From the NCBI GenBank assembly GCA_934045905.1, contig OW203764.1, positions 37,321,434 to 37,385,433 on the forward strand: DNA of 64,000 bases, given 5' to 3'. A program made the translations under genes and the position numbers. A model generated the notes under the pieces. That model was not told the DNA's origin, ran no database searches, and saw only the letters and a list, made by a program, of their open reading frames with translations. The first letter of the stretch is position 1; each line of letters opens with the position of its first letter. Origin of the DNA: Leuctra nigra. Taxonomy: Eukaryota; Arthropoda; Insecta; Plecoptera; Leuctridae. This document shows positions 36,130 through 47,450 of the stretch, in pieces.

Positions 36130-36663
36130 CTGGAAGTATATAAGTAACATTACCAATCATGTCGTTGGCATGCACATTGACTGTATCAGGGATGAGTTGA
36201 GAGGTTGGAAAGACAAAATAATTTCAAGTGTATTTTGTGTTCGTTTTTATTATCCTCCGCCACTACAAAATATTGAATATAAACATAAAAATATCATACA
36301 ATCGCTATCAAAATATAATAATATGACCTGATTTAATACCTGCCTTGATACCTAAATTCAATAACACTACTATTACTCGATGACAAAAATGAATTAAGAA
36401 GAAGAGTGTAGAGACGAATTCAAGTTTCAAAGACGGAGACAATTGCATCACGATTATCGAGTGGTCCATCTTCGTCCACTCAGACGTTTCATCAGAAGTT
36501 TCCTGGGGAGAGAAAAACCAAACTCATGCACATTTACGTTTCTACATCATAACAGGGAAAAACTACAAAGTAATAATTTAGATTTGAGTTTATTTAAAAA
36601 AAAAAAAAAATAAAGAAAATTTATTTTCGTGGAAGCTTTCAGAAACCATTTAAAATAAAGCAA

Positions 36664-36960
36664 AGAAATAATTCGGTAATATTCTGATAATAATTTTACT
36701 ACCGCAATGTTTCAGCCGACTTGTATCGCCCTTCATCAGGCTTATGAATGACAAGGCAACAATTCATACAACAGGTGTGAATAAAACAGATATTCAAAAA
36801 ATAAACCAACAATCCAGATGCACCATGTCCCGATCAAGTAAGAATTATTGTTGTATGAATTGTTGCCTTGTCATTCATAAGCCAGATGAAGGCCAATACA
36901 AGTCGGCTAAAACGTTGCTGTAGTAAAATTATTATCAGAATATTACAGAATTATTTCTTG
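36664..36960. repeat. Foldback element upstream of E10/E11 boundary
   Basis: Arms share gacaaggcaacaattcatac and complement. Confidence 0.75.
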
Positions 36961-37521
36961 TTTGATTTCAGAGTATATTTTGCGTATGATCTTGGTTTCG
37001 CGGGGCTTCTGTTATTTGTAAATTGTATATTTCAAAAAATAAACGTCAACAACCTCAAACGAGGGATGACCGAGAATGGATTGAGGAATGGTGGAGAACA
37101 CGAAATAAATGTCTGCCTTCTCTTGTCTATGCGAGGACAGCAATGAACGTATCCGCGTTCGACAAAAACATGCCATATCTCTGGTCTAGCAGACATGGCA
37201 ACATCCAAAGAGCGTCCCTATAAAAGATTCACCCTGGTGATAATAATATTTGAGGGTTGGAACAAAAAACCGACCATCTCCAAAAGAAAATTAGGATCGC
37301 AATTAAATGAAGTTTTTAATTCTCCATCTTTAATACAATGTATAGTGCAAAAAATCAATTTCAAATCTTAGATTGAAAACTGATTCCGCCGCTATTTTTA
37401 TGGGAAATGCGACTGGATTTTATTGTTTTTCTTAGAGCTATGCAAAGCAAAGTCGGGTTCACAACTAACCGCCTCATTTGTATGAAGCGAGAGCCATGCA
37501 CCATGAACCTACCTGAGCACG
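36961..37521. other. 3' flank of E10
   Basis: Holds the E10 poly(A) signal at 37419; nothing else. Confidence 0.5.
37419..37424 (-). promoter_or_regulatory. Poly(A) signal AATAAA for E10
   Basis: TTTATT on the plus strand, 98 bp past the E10 stop in minus orientation. Confidence 0.5.
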
Positions 37522-37712
37522 CTATCGCGGCGGCGTGTGGAAGTTGAAGACGTGGACGCGAAAGGAGTTGGTGTTCTTGAAGTGTTTGTCACAGTGCGGA
37601 CAGGCGATGCGCTGCTGGGGCCCGGCGCGATGCACGGTGTTGATGTGCACTTGCAGGTTCGGCCGAGTGCTGTAGCTGCGACCGCAGATCGGACAGGCGT
37701 TCTCGATACGAG
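37522..37712 (-). CDS. E10: alternative 3'-terminal exon, two C2H2 fingers
   Basis: The exon has no Met upstream of the fingers. The acceptor is gcatctcttgcag|ct. It encodes RIENA, finger 1 (CPICGRSYST, ending HINTVH), a linker RAGPQQRIA, and finger 2 (CPHCDKHFKN, ending HVFNFH), then TPPR and a stop. It is the first exon of the second subfamily: no FW, and no RNIHGD. All ligands are present. A minus-strand AATAAA is at 37419-37424, 98 bp after the stop. Its acceptor and finger 1 are tandemly copied upstream. Confidence 0.87.
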
Positions 37713-38641
37713 CTGCAAGAGATGCGATGGAGGTGTCAGTCGGGGAAACAGAGCTCAGTTGAACAAGTCATGCACTTGCAGGTTCGGCCGAGTGCTGTAG
37801 CTGCGACCGCAGATCGGACAGGCGTTCTCGATACGAGCTGCAAGAGATGCGATGGAGGTGTCAGTCGGGGAAACAGAGCTCAGTTGAACAAGTCATGCAC
37901 TTGCAGGTTCGGCCGAGTGCTGTAGCTGCGACCGCAGATCGGACAGGCGTTCTCGATACGAGCTGCAAGAGATGCGATGGAGGTGTCAGTCGGGGAAACA
38001 GAGCTCAGTTGAACAAGTCATGCACTTGCAGGTTCGGCCGAGTGCTGTAGCTGCGACCACAGATCGGACAGGCGTTCTCGATACGAGCTGCAAGAGATGC
38101 GATGGAGGTGTCAGTCGGGGAAACAGAGCTCAGTTGAACAAGTCAATGCACTTGCAGGTTCGGCCGAGTGCTGTAGCTGCGACCGCAGATCGGACAGGCG
38201 TTCTCGATACGAGCTGCAAGAGATGCGATGGAGGTGTCAGTCGGGGAAACAGAGCTCAGTTGAACAAGTCATGCACTTGCAGGTTCGGTCGCGTGCTGTA
38301 GCTGCGACCACAGATCGGACAGGCGTTCTCGATACGAGCTGCAAGAGATGCGATGGAGGTGTCAGTCGGGGAAACAGAGCTCAGTTGAACAAGTCATGCA
38401 CTTGCAGGTTCGGCCGAGTGCTGTAGCTGCGACCACAGATCGGACAGGCGTTCTCGATACGAGCTGCAAGAGATGCGATGGAGGTGTCAGTCGGGGAAAC
38501 AGAGCTCAGTTGAACAAGTCATGCACTTGCAGGTTCGGCCGAGTGCTGTAGCTGCGACCGCAGATCGGACAGGCGTTCTCGATACGAGCTGCAAGAGATG
38601 CGATGGAGGTGTCAGTCGGGGAAAACAGAGCTCAGTTGAAG
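37645..38641 (-). repeat. 125-bp x 8 array: splice acceptor + finger 1 of E10
   Basis: Starts of tgcacttgcagg at 37645, 37771, 37896, 38021, 38147, 38272, 38397 and 38522. In minus orientation a unit holds intron sequence, the acceptor ctcttgcag|ct and codons up to the first His of finger 1. The copy at 37645 continues into finger 2; the seven others run into the next unit and read ...QVHDLFN and stop (one stops earlier because of a 1-bp insertion). The copies differ by only a few substitutions. Confidence 0.95.
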
Positions 38642-38686
38642 CACTTTACACGATCAATGTAGTTTTGTACACGAAACTTGGACTAA

Positions 38687-38863
38687 AGCCCGTTTTACAC
38701 TTTCTTGAACAACTTCTGTGTCACATTCCCATTTTCATACAATTTTGTATTTACACGATGCAACGTCTTACAGAACTTGAGTTTCATTCAATTTCCATTC
38801 TAATTTCCATCAAGAAGTGTGGCACAGAAGTTGAACAAGAAGTTGCTCCGTGTAAATTGGGCT
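38687..38863. mobile_element. MITE, 177 bp, TAA target duplication
   Basis: agcccgttttacac ... gtgtaaattgggct, flanked by taa. It lies just upstream of the E10 array in the intron. Confidence 0.75.
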
Positions 38864-39020
38864 TAAGTTCGAATCTCCATTGCACATGAACATGATATAA
38901 AATATTCAATCATGTGATTTTTTAAATTTATTATTTTTATATACAGCATCGTAACTAATTATAGAACAGAGCAGAGCAGAACATAGAAAGTATTTCTATT
39001 TACAAAACACAAAAACATTA

Positions 39021-39184
39021 GTGCCCGATTGTACAAATGTAGGTACCAATAAGTAAGAAAAAGTTCACTTCATTCTAAACTTAAAGTGAACTTGAGCGTT
39101 CCATGGCTGTGTTTCATTGGCTGTTACAAAGGTTTTAACCGATAAACCTGCCACTAACTTTATCGTGACATTGTAAACCGGGCC
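39021..39184. mobile_element. MITE, 164 bp
   Basis: gtgcccgattgtacaa ... ttgtaaaccgggcc, flanked by tta/taa. Confidence 0.6.
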
Positions 39185-39739
39185 TAAATACCAAAAATAA
39201 CGAGTAAAAGACATCCAGTTTGTCCCTATTTGTTGTTCTACAATGTTTGGATCAGGCCACTATTATCAAAACAATATTTGAATGGCCATGTCATCGATTT
39301 ATGAATGCGAGTACATTGCGATGAAATGTAAGTGGGAATATGTATGCAGATTGCTCGCAATGGCAGTGAAATAATAGAACAGTGTCAGTATAATAGCAAT
39401 CAATATTGATGAAGCGTTATGAGCATTTGCATTGGCAAATCATTTTACATTCTGAATACAAATTGCACTCATGAACTCACAGGAGTGAATATTTTTAATT
39501 GCGTTTCAGCACGAAAAATTCTCGTTAAGTTAATGCAGAATTCAAATTGGTAATAAAAAAGTAATGTAATTCTAATACTAATTAAAAATTAATGGGCAAC
39601 GGTGCAGTAATATTCCAAGATTTATCACAACTCGGATGAAAAACACTGAAAGAGAAGATTTAATTTGCAGAGTTCTTCAAAGACAATCTCATAATACCAC
39701 GCACGCATCACATAGTAATTAAGAACGTATTTGATAAAT

Positions 39740-39935
39740 AAGTATACTATCTACAGTGATTGGTATAAGGTACCTACTAATTTGCTATGCACTCCATCCC
39801 AACTTCAACCTTCCCAATCCCATTATTCATCTCCTAATCAACATCAAATCATTCATCAGTCGCCAGAAGTCTACTTGCAGAATAGTGCGACGTTAAACAC
39901 CCAAAATAGGTATTTTAATTAAGCTGCGTCAACAA
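39740..39935 (+). mobile_element. SINE 3' fragment
   Basis: tcattcatcagtcgcc, cagaatagtgcgacgtta match the 3' end of the 43.1-kb SINE. No tRNA-like head. Confidence 0.6.
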
Positions 39936-40041
39936 AGAACCAGACAAATATTTGATATTCATACTTAATATTTAATGAAAAATCAGTCAAGTCTCATTAG
40001 TTATGGATGTACAAATAATTCAAATGTTCTATAAACTACTA

Positions 40042-41021
40042 CTATAGGAAAACGCTCAGTGTAACGCGTTGATGAGCGAGCACTGGTATACGTGTCGATT
40101 CTCCAACAGGGGTGCGATCACATAAAATGATAACTTCCTTGTCACGGTGACAAGTCCCTAGAAGGCCGTGAATAACAATGAGTTGAGAAGCTTGTCACCG
40201 TGACAAGAAGTTATCATTTTATGTAATCCCACCCCAGGACTTCCGTACCAAACGCACAGTATCATATACATCAATATTGAATTAAAATATAATCCACTCA
40301 ATCTACATACAAGTATCTTTTTTTAAGAATATCAATCTATACACTTTGGTAAATAAAGCAAATCAGATCCATTTTGCAGTGGAAACATTCATTTGATACG
40401 TCATTTCTGACAGTTATTAAAACTGTCAATACGTGCATAATATTATGTTCTTGACTGATTTGATTGGGCTGAAAATTTGTAAAATAAGAGATAATATTGT
40501 TCTTAATGTTCATGCAAAATATGAGTTTAATCAGATTTATAGAAGACTATTTGTTAGGTCAAACGGTCGTGTATAGCTGCAGGCAATTACAAATTAAGCA
40601 TACACATGTCAGTAAAATGTATATTACTCTTATAGCTCATTAAAGGTTTGTCAAAATACACTTATAATGCTGGTGCCAATGACATTGCAAAATTTGGTGA
40701 TGATCGGTCAACCAATTCCAGTTTTATTGGCACACAGAGTTGACGATTCTTTCATATTGCCAAGCCAAGTACCTACTACTAACTACAAATCAAGGTTCCA
40801 GTTCAGTTATCAATGAATCAAGTTCATGAAATTAATGGATAGATATTGCTGGAAATCGATAGGTTTCTGCATTGGATAGTAATTAAGCTTTTGTGAAAAA
40901 AATTAGCCAGATCCATTACTTCGTTTAAAATGTAACGCGAAATACACAGATAGACAGATAAGAAAAAACAGAGATTCGAGCCATAAGTTTCAAGTGGAGT
41001 CGCTCGCTCCGCTCGCTTGAA
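40042..41021 (-). mobile_element. Helitron-like element (e)
   Basis: 3' end as in the family but with ctatagg instead of ctagg; 5' end gctccgctcgcttgaa|t. A 120-bp hairpin (40108-40228, ataacttc...cttgtcacggtgacaag) is inserted near its 3' end. Confidence 0.65.
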
Positions 41022-41080
41022 TAGTTAAGTTTTCTGCTAGGAAAATTACATCCCGTGGTCAATTCTGGAGAAATACTGTT

Positions 41081-42253
41081 AGACCATGAGCCAGCCGTAG
41101 TGGACCCCCCCCCCCCGGTCCCGGAAGATCTGAAAGTGGTTTTGGGTACCTCAAGGTACGCACATTACACTTTCACTTGTTTGACATGTATTTTGCAAGA
41201 CGTTTGAATTTTTTGTGGGCTAACGGTGCAAGATAATTGCAATCAGTTTGCATATTAATATGTAGGTTGACATTTGTAATGTTATCCATATTTTTTTGTA
41301 AGGGCAATACCCTTCACTCAAAATTTTGGAAATTTTGGAAATTGGGGGGGAATTACCCAAAATAGTTTTGATGGCAGTCAATCTCTTCGTAATAAAAAGT
41401 TATTCATGAATATGCCATCAAGGTTGCCATATTTTGTGTTTACAACCTGTTTTAATGGGATTAAGTGTCTCTTATGGGTTTATAATGTTAAATATTGGAA
41501 TTTTTTTAGGGTCAAATGTAAAAATTTAATAATTTTTTTTCAACATTATAAACTGGTTTGACATACTACAATATATTTTCATATTTTTGTTTAGGCGAAA
41601 CCGTTATTTTTAAAATTTTTACAAAATTTTAGAAAATTACCAATGTATACCCAATATCATCAAAAATTTATAAATAATGGTTTCGCCTCAACAAAAATAT
41701 GAAAATATATTGTAGTATGTCATACCAGTTTATAATGTTGAAAATAATGTATTAACTTTTTACATTTGACCCTAAAAAAAAATCCAATATTTAACATTAT
41801 AAACCCATAAGAGACACTTCCCATTAAAACAGGTTGTAAACACAAAATATGGCAACCTTGATGGCATATTCATGAATAACTTTTTATTACGAAGAGATTG
41901 ACTGCCATCAAAACTATTTTGGGTAATTCCCCCCCAATTTCCAAAATTTTGATTTAATTTTGATTTACTTACAAAAAAATATGTATAACATTACAAATGT
42001 CAACCTACATATTAATATGCAAACGGATTAGAATTATCTTGCACAGTTAGCCCACAAAAAATTCAAACGTCTTGCAAAATACCCCAAAAATCACCCTTTG
42101 CGCCCCCCTGGGGGGTTGCTGCCCCAAAGGGCAGATGTCAAACAAGTGAAAGTGTAATGTGCGTACCTTGAGGTTCCCAAAACAACTTTCAGATCTTCCG
42201 GGACCGGGGGGGGGGGGGGGGGGGGAGGGTCCACTACGGCTGGCTCATGGTCT
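41081..42253. repeat. Long palindrome, arms of about 585 bp
   Basis: From agaccatgagccagccgtag to its complement, centre near 41667. Arms are highly similar along their length; C tract at about 41106 and G tract at 42206-42225 are mirror partners of different length. Confidence 0.9.
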
Positions 42254-42835
42254 ATGTCATATATCTTATAAACCACTCAAAATAATGAAGTATAAAATGT
42301 AGGTCCGTGAACTTGGTCCCCCCCCCATGAACGCACTAATTCTGAAATTCTCAATATAATTAGTGTATGGCACTGGGATTTAGTGTACAAAGTTTCAGAA
42401 TTAGTGCGTCACTACTTTTGGAGAAAATCGAAAAACCGAAAATTTGAAATGGGGGGGGGGGGGGCCAAGTTCACGCAGCCCCCCCATGCGAGCAAAATGT
42501 CTGAAACTCTCAATAAAATTAGTGTATGGCACTGGGATTTAGTGTACAAAGTTTCAGAATTAGTGCGTCACTACTTTCGGAGTAAATCGAAAAACAACGG
42601 CTGATTTTTTTTTTGGGGGGGGGGGGGGGCAAGTTCACGCAGCCCCCCCCCCCCCCCATGTAAGCAAAAATTCTGAATTTCTCAATATATTTAGTGTATG
42701 GCACTGGGATTTAGTGTACCAAGTTTCAGAATTAGTGCGTCACTACTTTTTGAGGAAATCGAAAAACTAAAAGTGAAAAATGGGCGGGACCAAATTCACG
42801 AAGCCCCGCCCATGCGAGCTAAAATTCTGACATTC

Positions 42836-42990
42836 TCCAGAAGGTTGATCCGGCACCTCCACATCTCCTGGAGCTTGATCCGGCACCTCCACATGTCCTG
42901 GAGCTTGATCCGGCACCTCCACATGTCCTGGAGGTTGATCCGGCACCTCCACATCACCTGGAGCTTGATCCGGCACCTCCACATCTCCAC
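42836..42990. repeat. 30-bp minisatellite, 5 copies (left arm)
   Basis: gatccggcacctccacat repeated five times. Confidence 0.9.
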
Positions 42991-43094
42991 AGTATACCAA
43001 ACGTTTCTTATTATTGCATTTTATACCGCAGAGGGCGAGGGGGTATGGGAACTGCGTGTATCAGCCCCCCCCCCCCCTCATCACAAAAAACATT

Positions 43095-43376
43095 ACGGAA
43101 CAGGTTGGCTGAGTGGTTAACGCTCTGAGCTTGTATTCCGGAGGCCCGGGTTTGATTCCCGCGGCCGTTCTTCCTGACTGGGGTTTTTTCGTGGTTTTCC
43201 CTCAGTCGACAGGCAAATGCTGGGAAGGTACCCTACTTATAGGCCACGACCGCCTTCTTCCCACCTTCCATCCTTACCTACCCTTCACCATCATCTCCCA
43301 ATCATCATCATAATCATTCATCCGTCGCCATTAGCCTCGCTGCAGAAGAGTGCGACGTTAAGCCCCAGACAAAAAA
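43095..43376 (+). mobile_element. tRNA-derived SINE, full length, with target duplication
   Basis: The head has an A-box-like tggctgagtgg and a B-box-like gggtttgattcc. The body has pyrimidine-rich cat/atc repeats and the 3' end is gcgacgttaagcccca plus an A-rich tail. It is flanked by direct repeats acaaaaaacatt (43083-43094 and 43377-43388). It sits in the loop of the foldback element at 42302-45140. Confidence 0.85.
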
Positions 43377-43465
43377 ACAAAAAACATTGTTGTTTTTCAA
43401 TTTTCTTCATGAGTAGAGTGACGCAATAATTCTGCAACTTAATACACTTAATCCCAGTGTTCACG

Positions 43466-43685
43466 AACTATCCAGGAGATGTGGAGGTGCCGTATCAAGC
43501 TCCAGGTGATGTGGAGGTGCCGGATCAACCTCCAGGACATGTGGAGGTGCCGGATCAAGCTCCAGGACATGTGGAGGTGCCGGATCAACCTCCAGGACAT
43601 GTGGAGGTGCCGGATCAAGCTCCAGGACATGTGGAGGTGCCGGATCAAGCTCCAGGAGATGTGGAGGTGCCGGATCAACCTTCTG
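43466..43685. repeat. 30-bp minisatellite, 7 copies (right arm, inverted)
   Basis: gtggaggtgccggatcaa repeated seven times; mirror of the five-copy array in the left arm. Confidence 0.9.
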
Positions 43686-44167
43686 GAGAGTGTCAGAATT
43701 TTAGCTCGCATGGGCGGGGCTTCGTGAATTTGGTCTCGCCCATTTTTCACTTTTAGTTTTTCGATTTCCTCAAAAAGTAGTGACGCACTAATTCTGAAAC
43801 TTGGTACACTAAATCCCAGTGCCATACACTAAATATATTGAGAAATTTAGAACTTTTGCTTGCATGAGGGGGAGGGGGGGTTGCGTGAACTTGGCCCCCC
43901 CCAAAAAAATCGGACATTGTTTTTCGTTTTACTCCGAAAGTAGTGACGCACTAATTCTGAAACTTGGTACACTAAATCCCAGTGCCATACACTAATTATA
44001 TTGAGAGTTTCAGACATTTTGCTCGCATGGGGGGGGGGGGGGGGGGGGGGGGGCTGCGGGAACTTGGCCCCCCCCCATTTCAAATTTTCGGTTTTTCGAT
44101 TTTCTCCAAAAGTAGTGACGCACTAATTCTGAAACTTTGTACACTAAATCCCAGTGCCATACACTAA

Positions 44168-45074
44168 CTAGGAGAACGCTCTGAGTAACGCGTTGATGAG
44201 CGAGCACGGATACGCGCAACACCTCGAACCGAAATTCTGTCTATCGAAAATGTCATTAAAAGCCAATAATTCTTCAATTTCGTCACAGACTTCTATGAAA
44301 ATCTTCAAAAATTCCAAAAATATTGGTCCCAATAAGCAATAACCATACAAAGTTTTAAGTTGATCGATTGAACCTTTATGATTAAATGGTTCCTTGTTAA
44401 TTTTCAAAAATCACAGGATATGTTTCCAAAAATATACCTGGGACCACTCATATGATATAAGTGTGTGTACACAATATCATATTGATCTTTTGATTATTAG
44501 TGTCATAATGCGTTTGAAAGTTTCTGTTCTAACTACCTTGGAACATTGGAACTGAGGCGTCAATGTTGCCGTGATACATAGCAACAAGCAAAATGTCCGT
44601 TAAATGTCAATAACTTTTGGATTTAAACACAGATTTGTCTGAAAATTGTCAAAAATACAGATAATGTTAGTCCCAATGACCATGCAAAGTTTTAAGTTGA
44701 TCGGTCAAACGGTTCTAGTTAGAATTTCAAAAATCACAGTAAAGATGGTTTTAAATTTTAACCAATGGGAGGATTTGGCTGAAACTTTGTATGATTGGGT
44801 AAAATGTTAGTGGTAATGACTTGTCAAAATTTCAAATTGATCAAACCAAACAATTGAAAGATTTTTTTTTTAAATTTGAACCAATCAGTAGATTTCAAAA
44901 AAATTTGGGTCTGCAACGCCCAGAAATGGTCCGTACATGTGTGCAAAATATCAACTCGATCGAAGAAAAACTGTGACTTGTATACCGGCAGTAACAGAAT
45001 TACAAAAAAAAACATAAAAAAATAGAGGTCCGTGCCAAATGAGCCAAAAGGAGACGGTCGCTTCGCTCGCTCAA
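44168..45074 (-). mobile_element. Helitron-like element (f), 907 bp, empty site identifiable
   Basis: Inserted in the right arm of the foldback at 42302-45140. The flanks acactaa and ttatattgag rejoin to the uninterrupted arm sequence seen near 43988, with no target duplication and insertion between A and T. Confidence 0.8.
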
Positions 45075-45174
45075 TTATATTGAGAATTTCAGAATTAGTG
45101 CGTTCATGGGGGGGGGGGGGGGGGGCCAAGTTCACGGACCTATAAAATGTAGTACATACGACGAAATTTTATTA

Positions 45175-46070
45175 CTAGGAAAACGCTCTGAGTAACGCGT
45201 TGATGAGCGAGTACGGATACGCGCAACACCTCGAACCGAAATTATGTTTATCGAAAATGTCCTTAAAAGCCAATAATTCTTGAATTTCGTCAAAGACTTG
45301 TATGAAAATCTCCAACAATTCCTAAAATATTGGTCCCAATAACCACGCAAAGTTTTAAGTTGATTGATTGAACATTTATGATTGAACGATTCCTTGTTAA
45401 TTTCCAAACATCACAGGATATCGTTCAAAAAAAATTTATACGGTCATATCAGTTTCATAATATACGTTTGAAAGTTTCTGCTCTAACAACCTTGAAGTGA
45501 AGATTCGAAGATGCCGTGAAATATGAAATTCGAGAAATATGATCGCCAACACGCAAAATATCCGTAAACTGTCAATAACTTTTGAATTTAAACACAGTTT
45601 AGTCTGAAAATTGTCAAAAATACAGATAATGTTGGACCCGATGACCATGCAAAATTTTAAGTTGATCGGTCAAACAGTTCTGGTTTAAATTTCAAAAAGC
45701 ACATGAAATATTTTTTTAAATTTTAACCAACGGAAGGATTTGGCTGAAAATTTGTAAAATAAGAGACAATGTTGGTGTTAATGACCATGCAAAATATAAG
45801 GTCGATCACATTTGTCTAAGTCCATTTTCATTTTTTAGCCTATCAGGAGATGTTTATTTAAATTTCAACCAATGAATGGATTTCAAAAAAATTAGGGTCT
45901 GCAAACAGAGAAGGTTGGTTTTACATATATGCAAAATTTCAGATCGATCGGTGAAACGGTGCGACCTGTGTATCGGCTATTAGCAGCCAAAAACAAAAAC
46001 AAAAAAAAAAAAAAAACAAAAAAAAAACAGAGGTCCGTGCCAAAAGGAGACGCTCGCTTCGCTCGCTCAA
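45175..46070 (-). mobile_element. Helitron-like element (g)
   Basis: Left end ctaggaaaacgctctgag preceded by A, right end cgcttcgctcgctcaa followed by T. Very similar to (f). Confidence 0.75.
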
Positions 46071-47081
46071 TGAAACGTCTTTAGAATTAACCTCGGGATG
46101 TTGTGTCATGTTGTATAAAACATGAAAAAATTAAGGGCTAATGCTTAATTGTCAACTTTTTTAGTTTTAAACAAAGAAAATTTGAACGTTTTCAAAACGC
46201 CGATTTCAAGACTTGAGGTCATGTTTACTTACATCTAAAAGTATTTGAGTGCATCCATGAAATCTGAACCCTGCTCTTTCCATTATAGGTAACAATTAGC
46301 AACGCTCGCAGGAATTATAATATTTATTATTTATGCACGAAAAAGGCTCTCAACGCGTTTTTCAAAACGTTTTACTCGATGATGTTTCGACCTTATTTCA
46401 AGCCTTGTTGCAACGTACATGACGTGAGTGAGCTAGACAATAACATTCACTATACACGACAAGGTACAATAACTATGGGAATGGCAAGAGTATCAGACCA
46501 ATAATTAATGTTCATAATTGAAAAGTGTTTAATGACCATAAACAGATACACGAACAACTGGCGTCAAAGCGCATACTAAATATTAGCACAGGGAATTATA
46601 ACAAATAGAGATGCATTATAATGTTAATTTTAATTTAAATGTTAATGATATGGAGGCAACTGATCCCAATTCATGATCTCATTACAATATGAGTTATTAG
46701 ATTGCAAAATGTACCACAAACTAAGACTATTATTACATCAAATAAACTTCCCCGTCCTGTTACTGGCCGTGCGTAATTGTCACGCTTTTGGAGGGGAAGG
46801 GGTGAAAACTGAAAGATAGTTGTGACAAAAAAGAGGAATAGCAATGTGTCCGAAATTTCTGATGACACGTTACACTGTAAGAGATAAAAATGTATTTCTT
46901 GATCTTCACATATTCCTTGAATAAAAATGTATTCATTTAGTTGTGATCAATATTACGGAAGACATTACAAACTCTAGATAGAAGTATTCTTCTTCTGACT
47001 TGATTAATACGCGATATTACATGGTAAATAGGTATGTTGGTTGAGGAAGATATTGTGACTTAATTTTAATGTAAGGGGTTG
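46071..47081. other. Non-coding beyond E9
   Basis: Nothing recognised between Helitron-like (g) and the hairpin. Confidence 0.5.
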
Positions 47082-47175
47082 TACAGTAAGATTCAGAAGA
47101 AAGCGGTCGTAGTGCCCCTGTGCACACTGCCTGGCACAGGGGCACTACGACCGCTTTCTTCTGAATCTCACTGTA
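47082..47175. repeat. Near-perfect 94-nt hairpin downstream of E9
   Basis: Arms 47082-47123 and 47134-47175 (42 bp) pair with one mismatch near the base, around a loop of about 10 nt. GC-rich arm core (gcggtcgtagtgcccctg). It could be a tiny foldback MITE, a 3'-UTR structure of E9 or a hairpin RNA precursor; sequence alone does not decide. Confidence 0.8.
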
Positions 47176-47229
47176 CATTTGGTGCAAGGGAGGGAAGACA
47201 CAAAATAACGGTGCTATAGTAACGGTGTT

Positions 47230-47450
47230 TCATCTAAAGGGTGGACAAGTTCGAGCATGGACTTGCAGTGTTTTATGATTCTTGAACAGCTTCCCGCATT
47301 TGGGGCAGTGATAAGGACCTTGTCGGTCGCCGTGGATGTTACGACAGTGATCGGTCAGCGAGTCTTTTGACCAGAATGTTTTATCGCAGAGTGCGCAGGC
47401 GTACGGTTTCGTCGTGGCGTGGCGACTTCGCTTCGTCCAACAAGTAGAAG
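47230..47450 (-). CDS. E9: alternative 3'-terminal exon, two zinc fingers (C2H2 + C2HC)
   Basis: The acceptor is cgacttgctttcag|ct. The exon encodes STCWTKRSRHATTKP, finger 1 (CALCDKTFWSK, ending RNIHGD, with Cys after the first His) and finger 2 (CPKCGKLFKN, ending VHARTC), giving an H-x3-C end. It is the last FW-type exon before the roughly 9.5-kb exon-free block. A perfect-looking hairpin lies 55 bp past the stop (47082-47175) and is probably inside its 3' UTR. Confidence 0.88.

Larger units (their letters stand above)
42302..45140. mobile_element. Foldback transposon with 11-bp target duplication
   Basis: Ends ggtccgtgaacttgg and complement, flanked by tataaaatgta (42291-42301, 45141-45151). 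Arms contain several copies of actgggatttagtgtac, long G/C tracts and a 30-bp minisatellite. The loop holds the SINE, and the right arm holds Helitron-like (f). No ORF of known type. Confidence 0.8.

Noticed and set aside
37537..38889. Plus-strand ORFs with RWRCQSGKQ repeats
   Set aside because: Antisense shadows of the E10 array; no domain and no supporting start context.
43095..43170. tRNA gene on the plus strand
   Set aside because: No closing acceptor stem; it continues into a SINE body with target duplication.
42698..43825. ORFs rich in RHLHMSW or DVEVPDQ repeats
   Set aside because: Produced by the 30-bp minisatellite in the foldback arms, on both strands.
41081..45140. Integrated virus or large DNA transposon with genes
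   Set aside because: No ORF of known replication, capsid or transposase type; only inverted repeats, G tracts and minisatellites.
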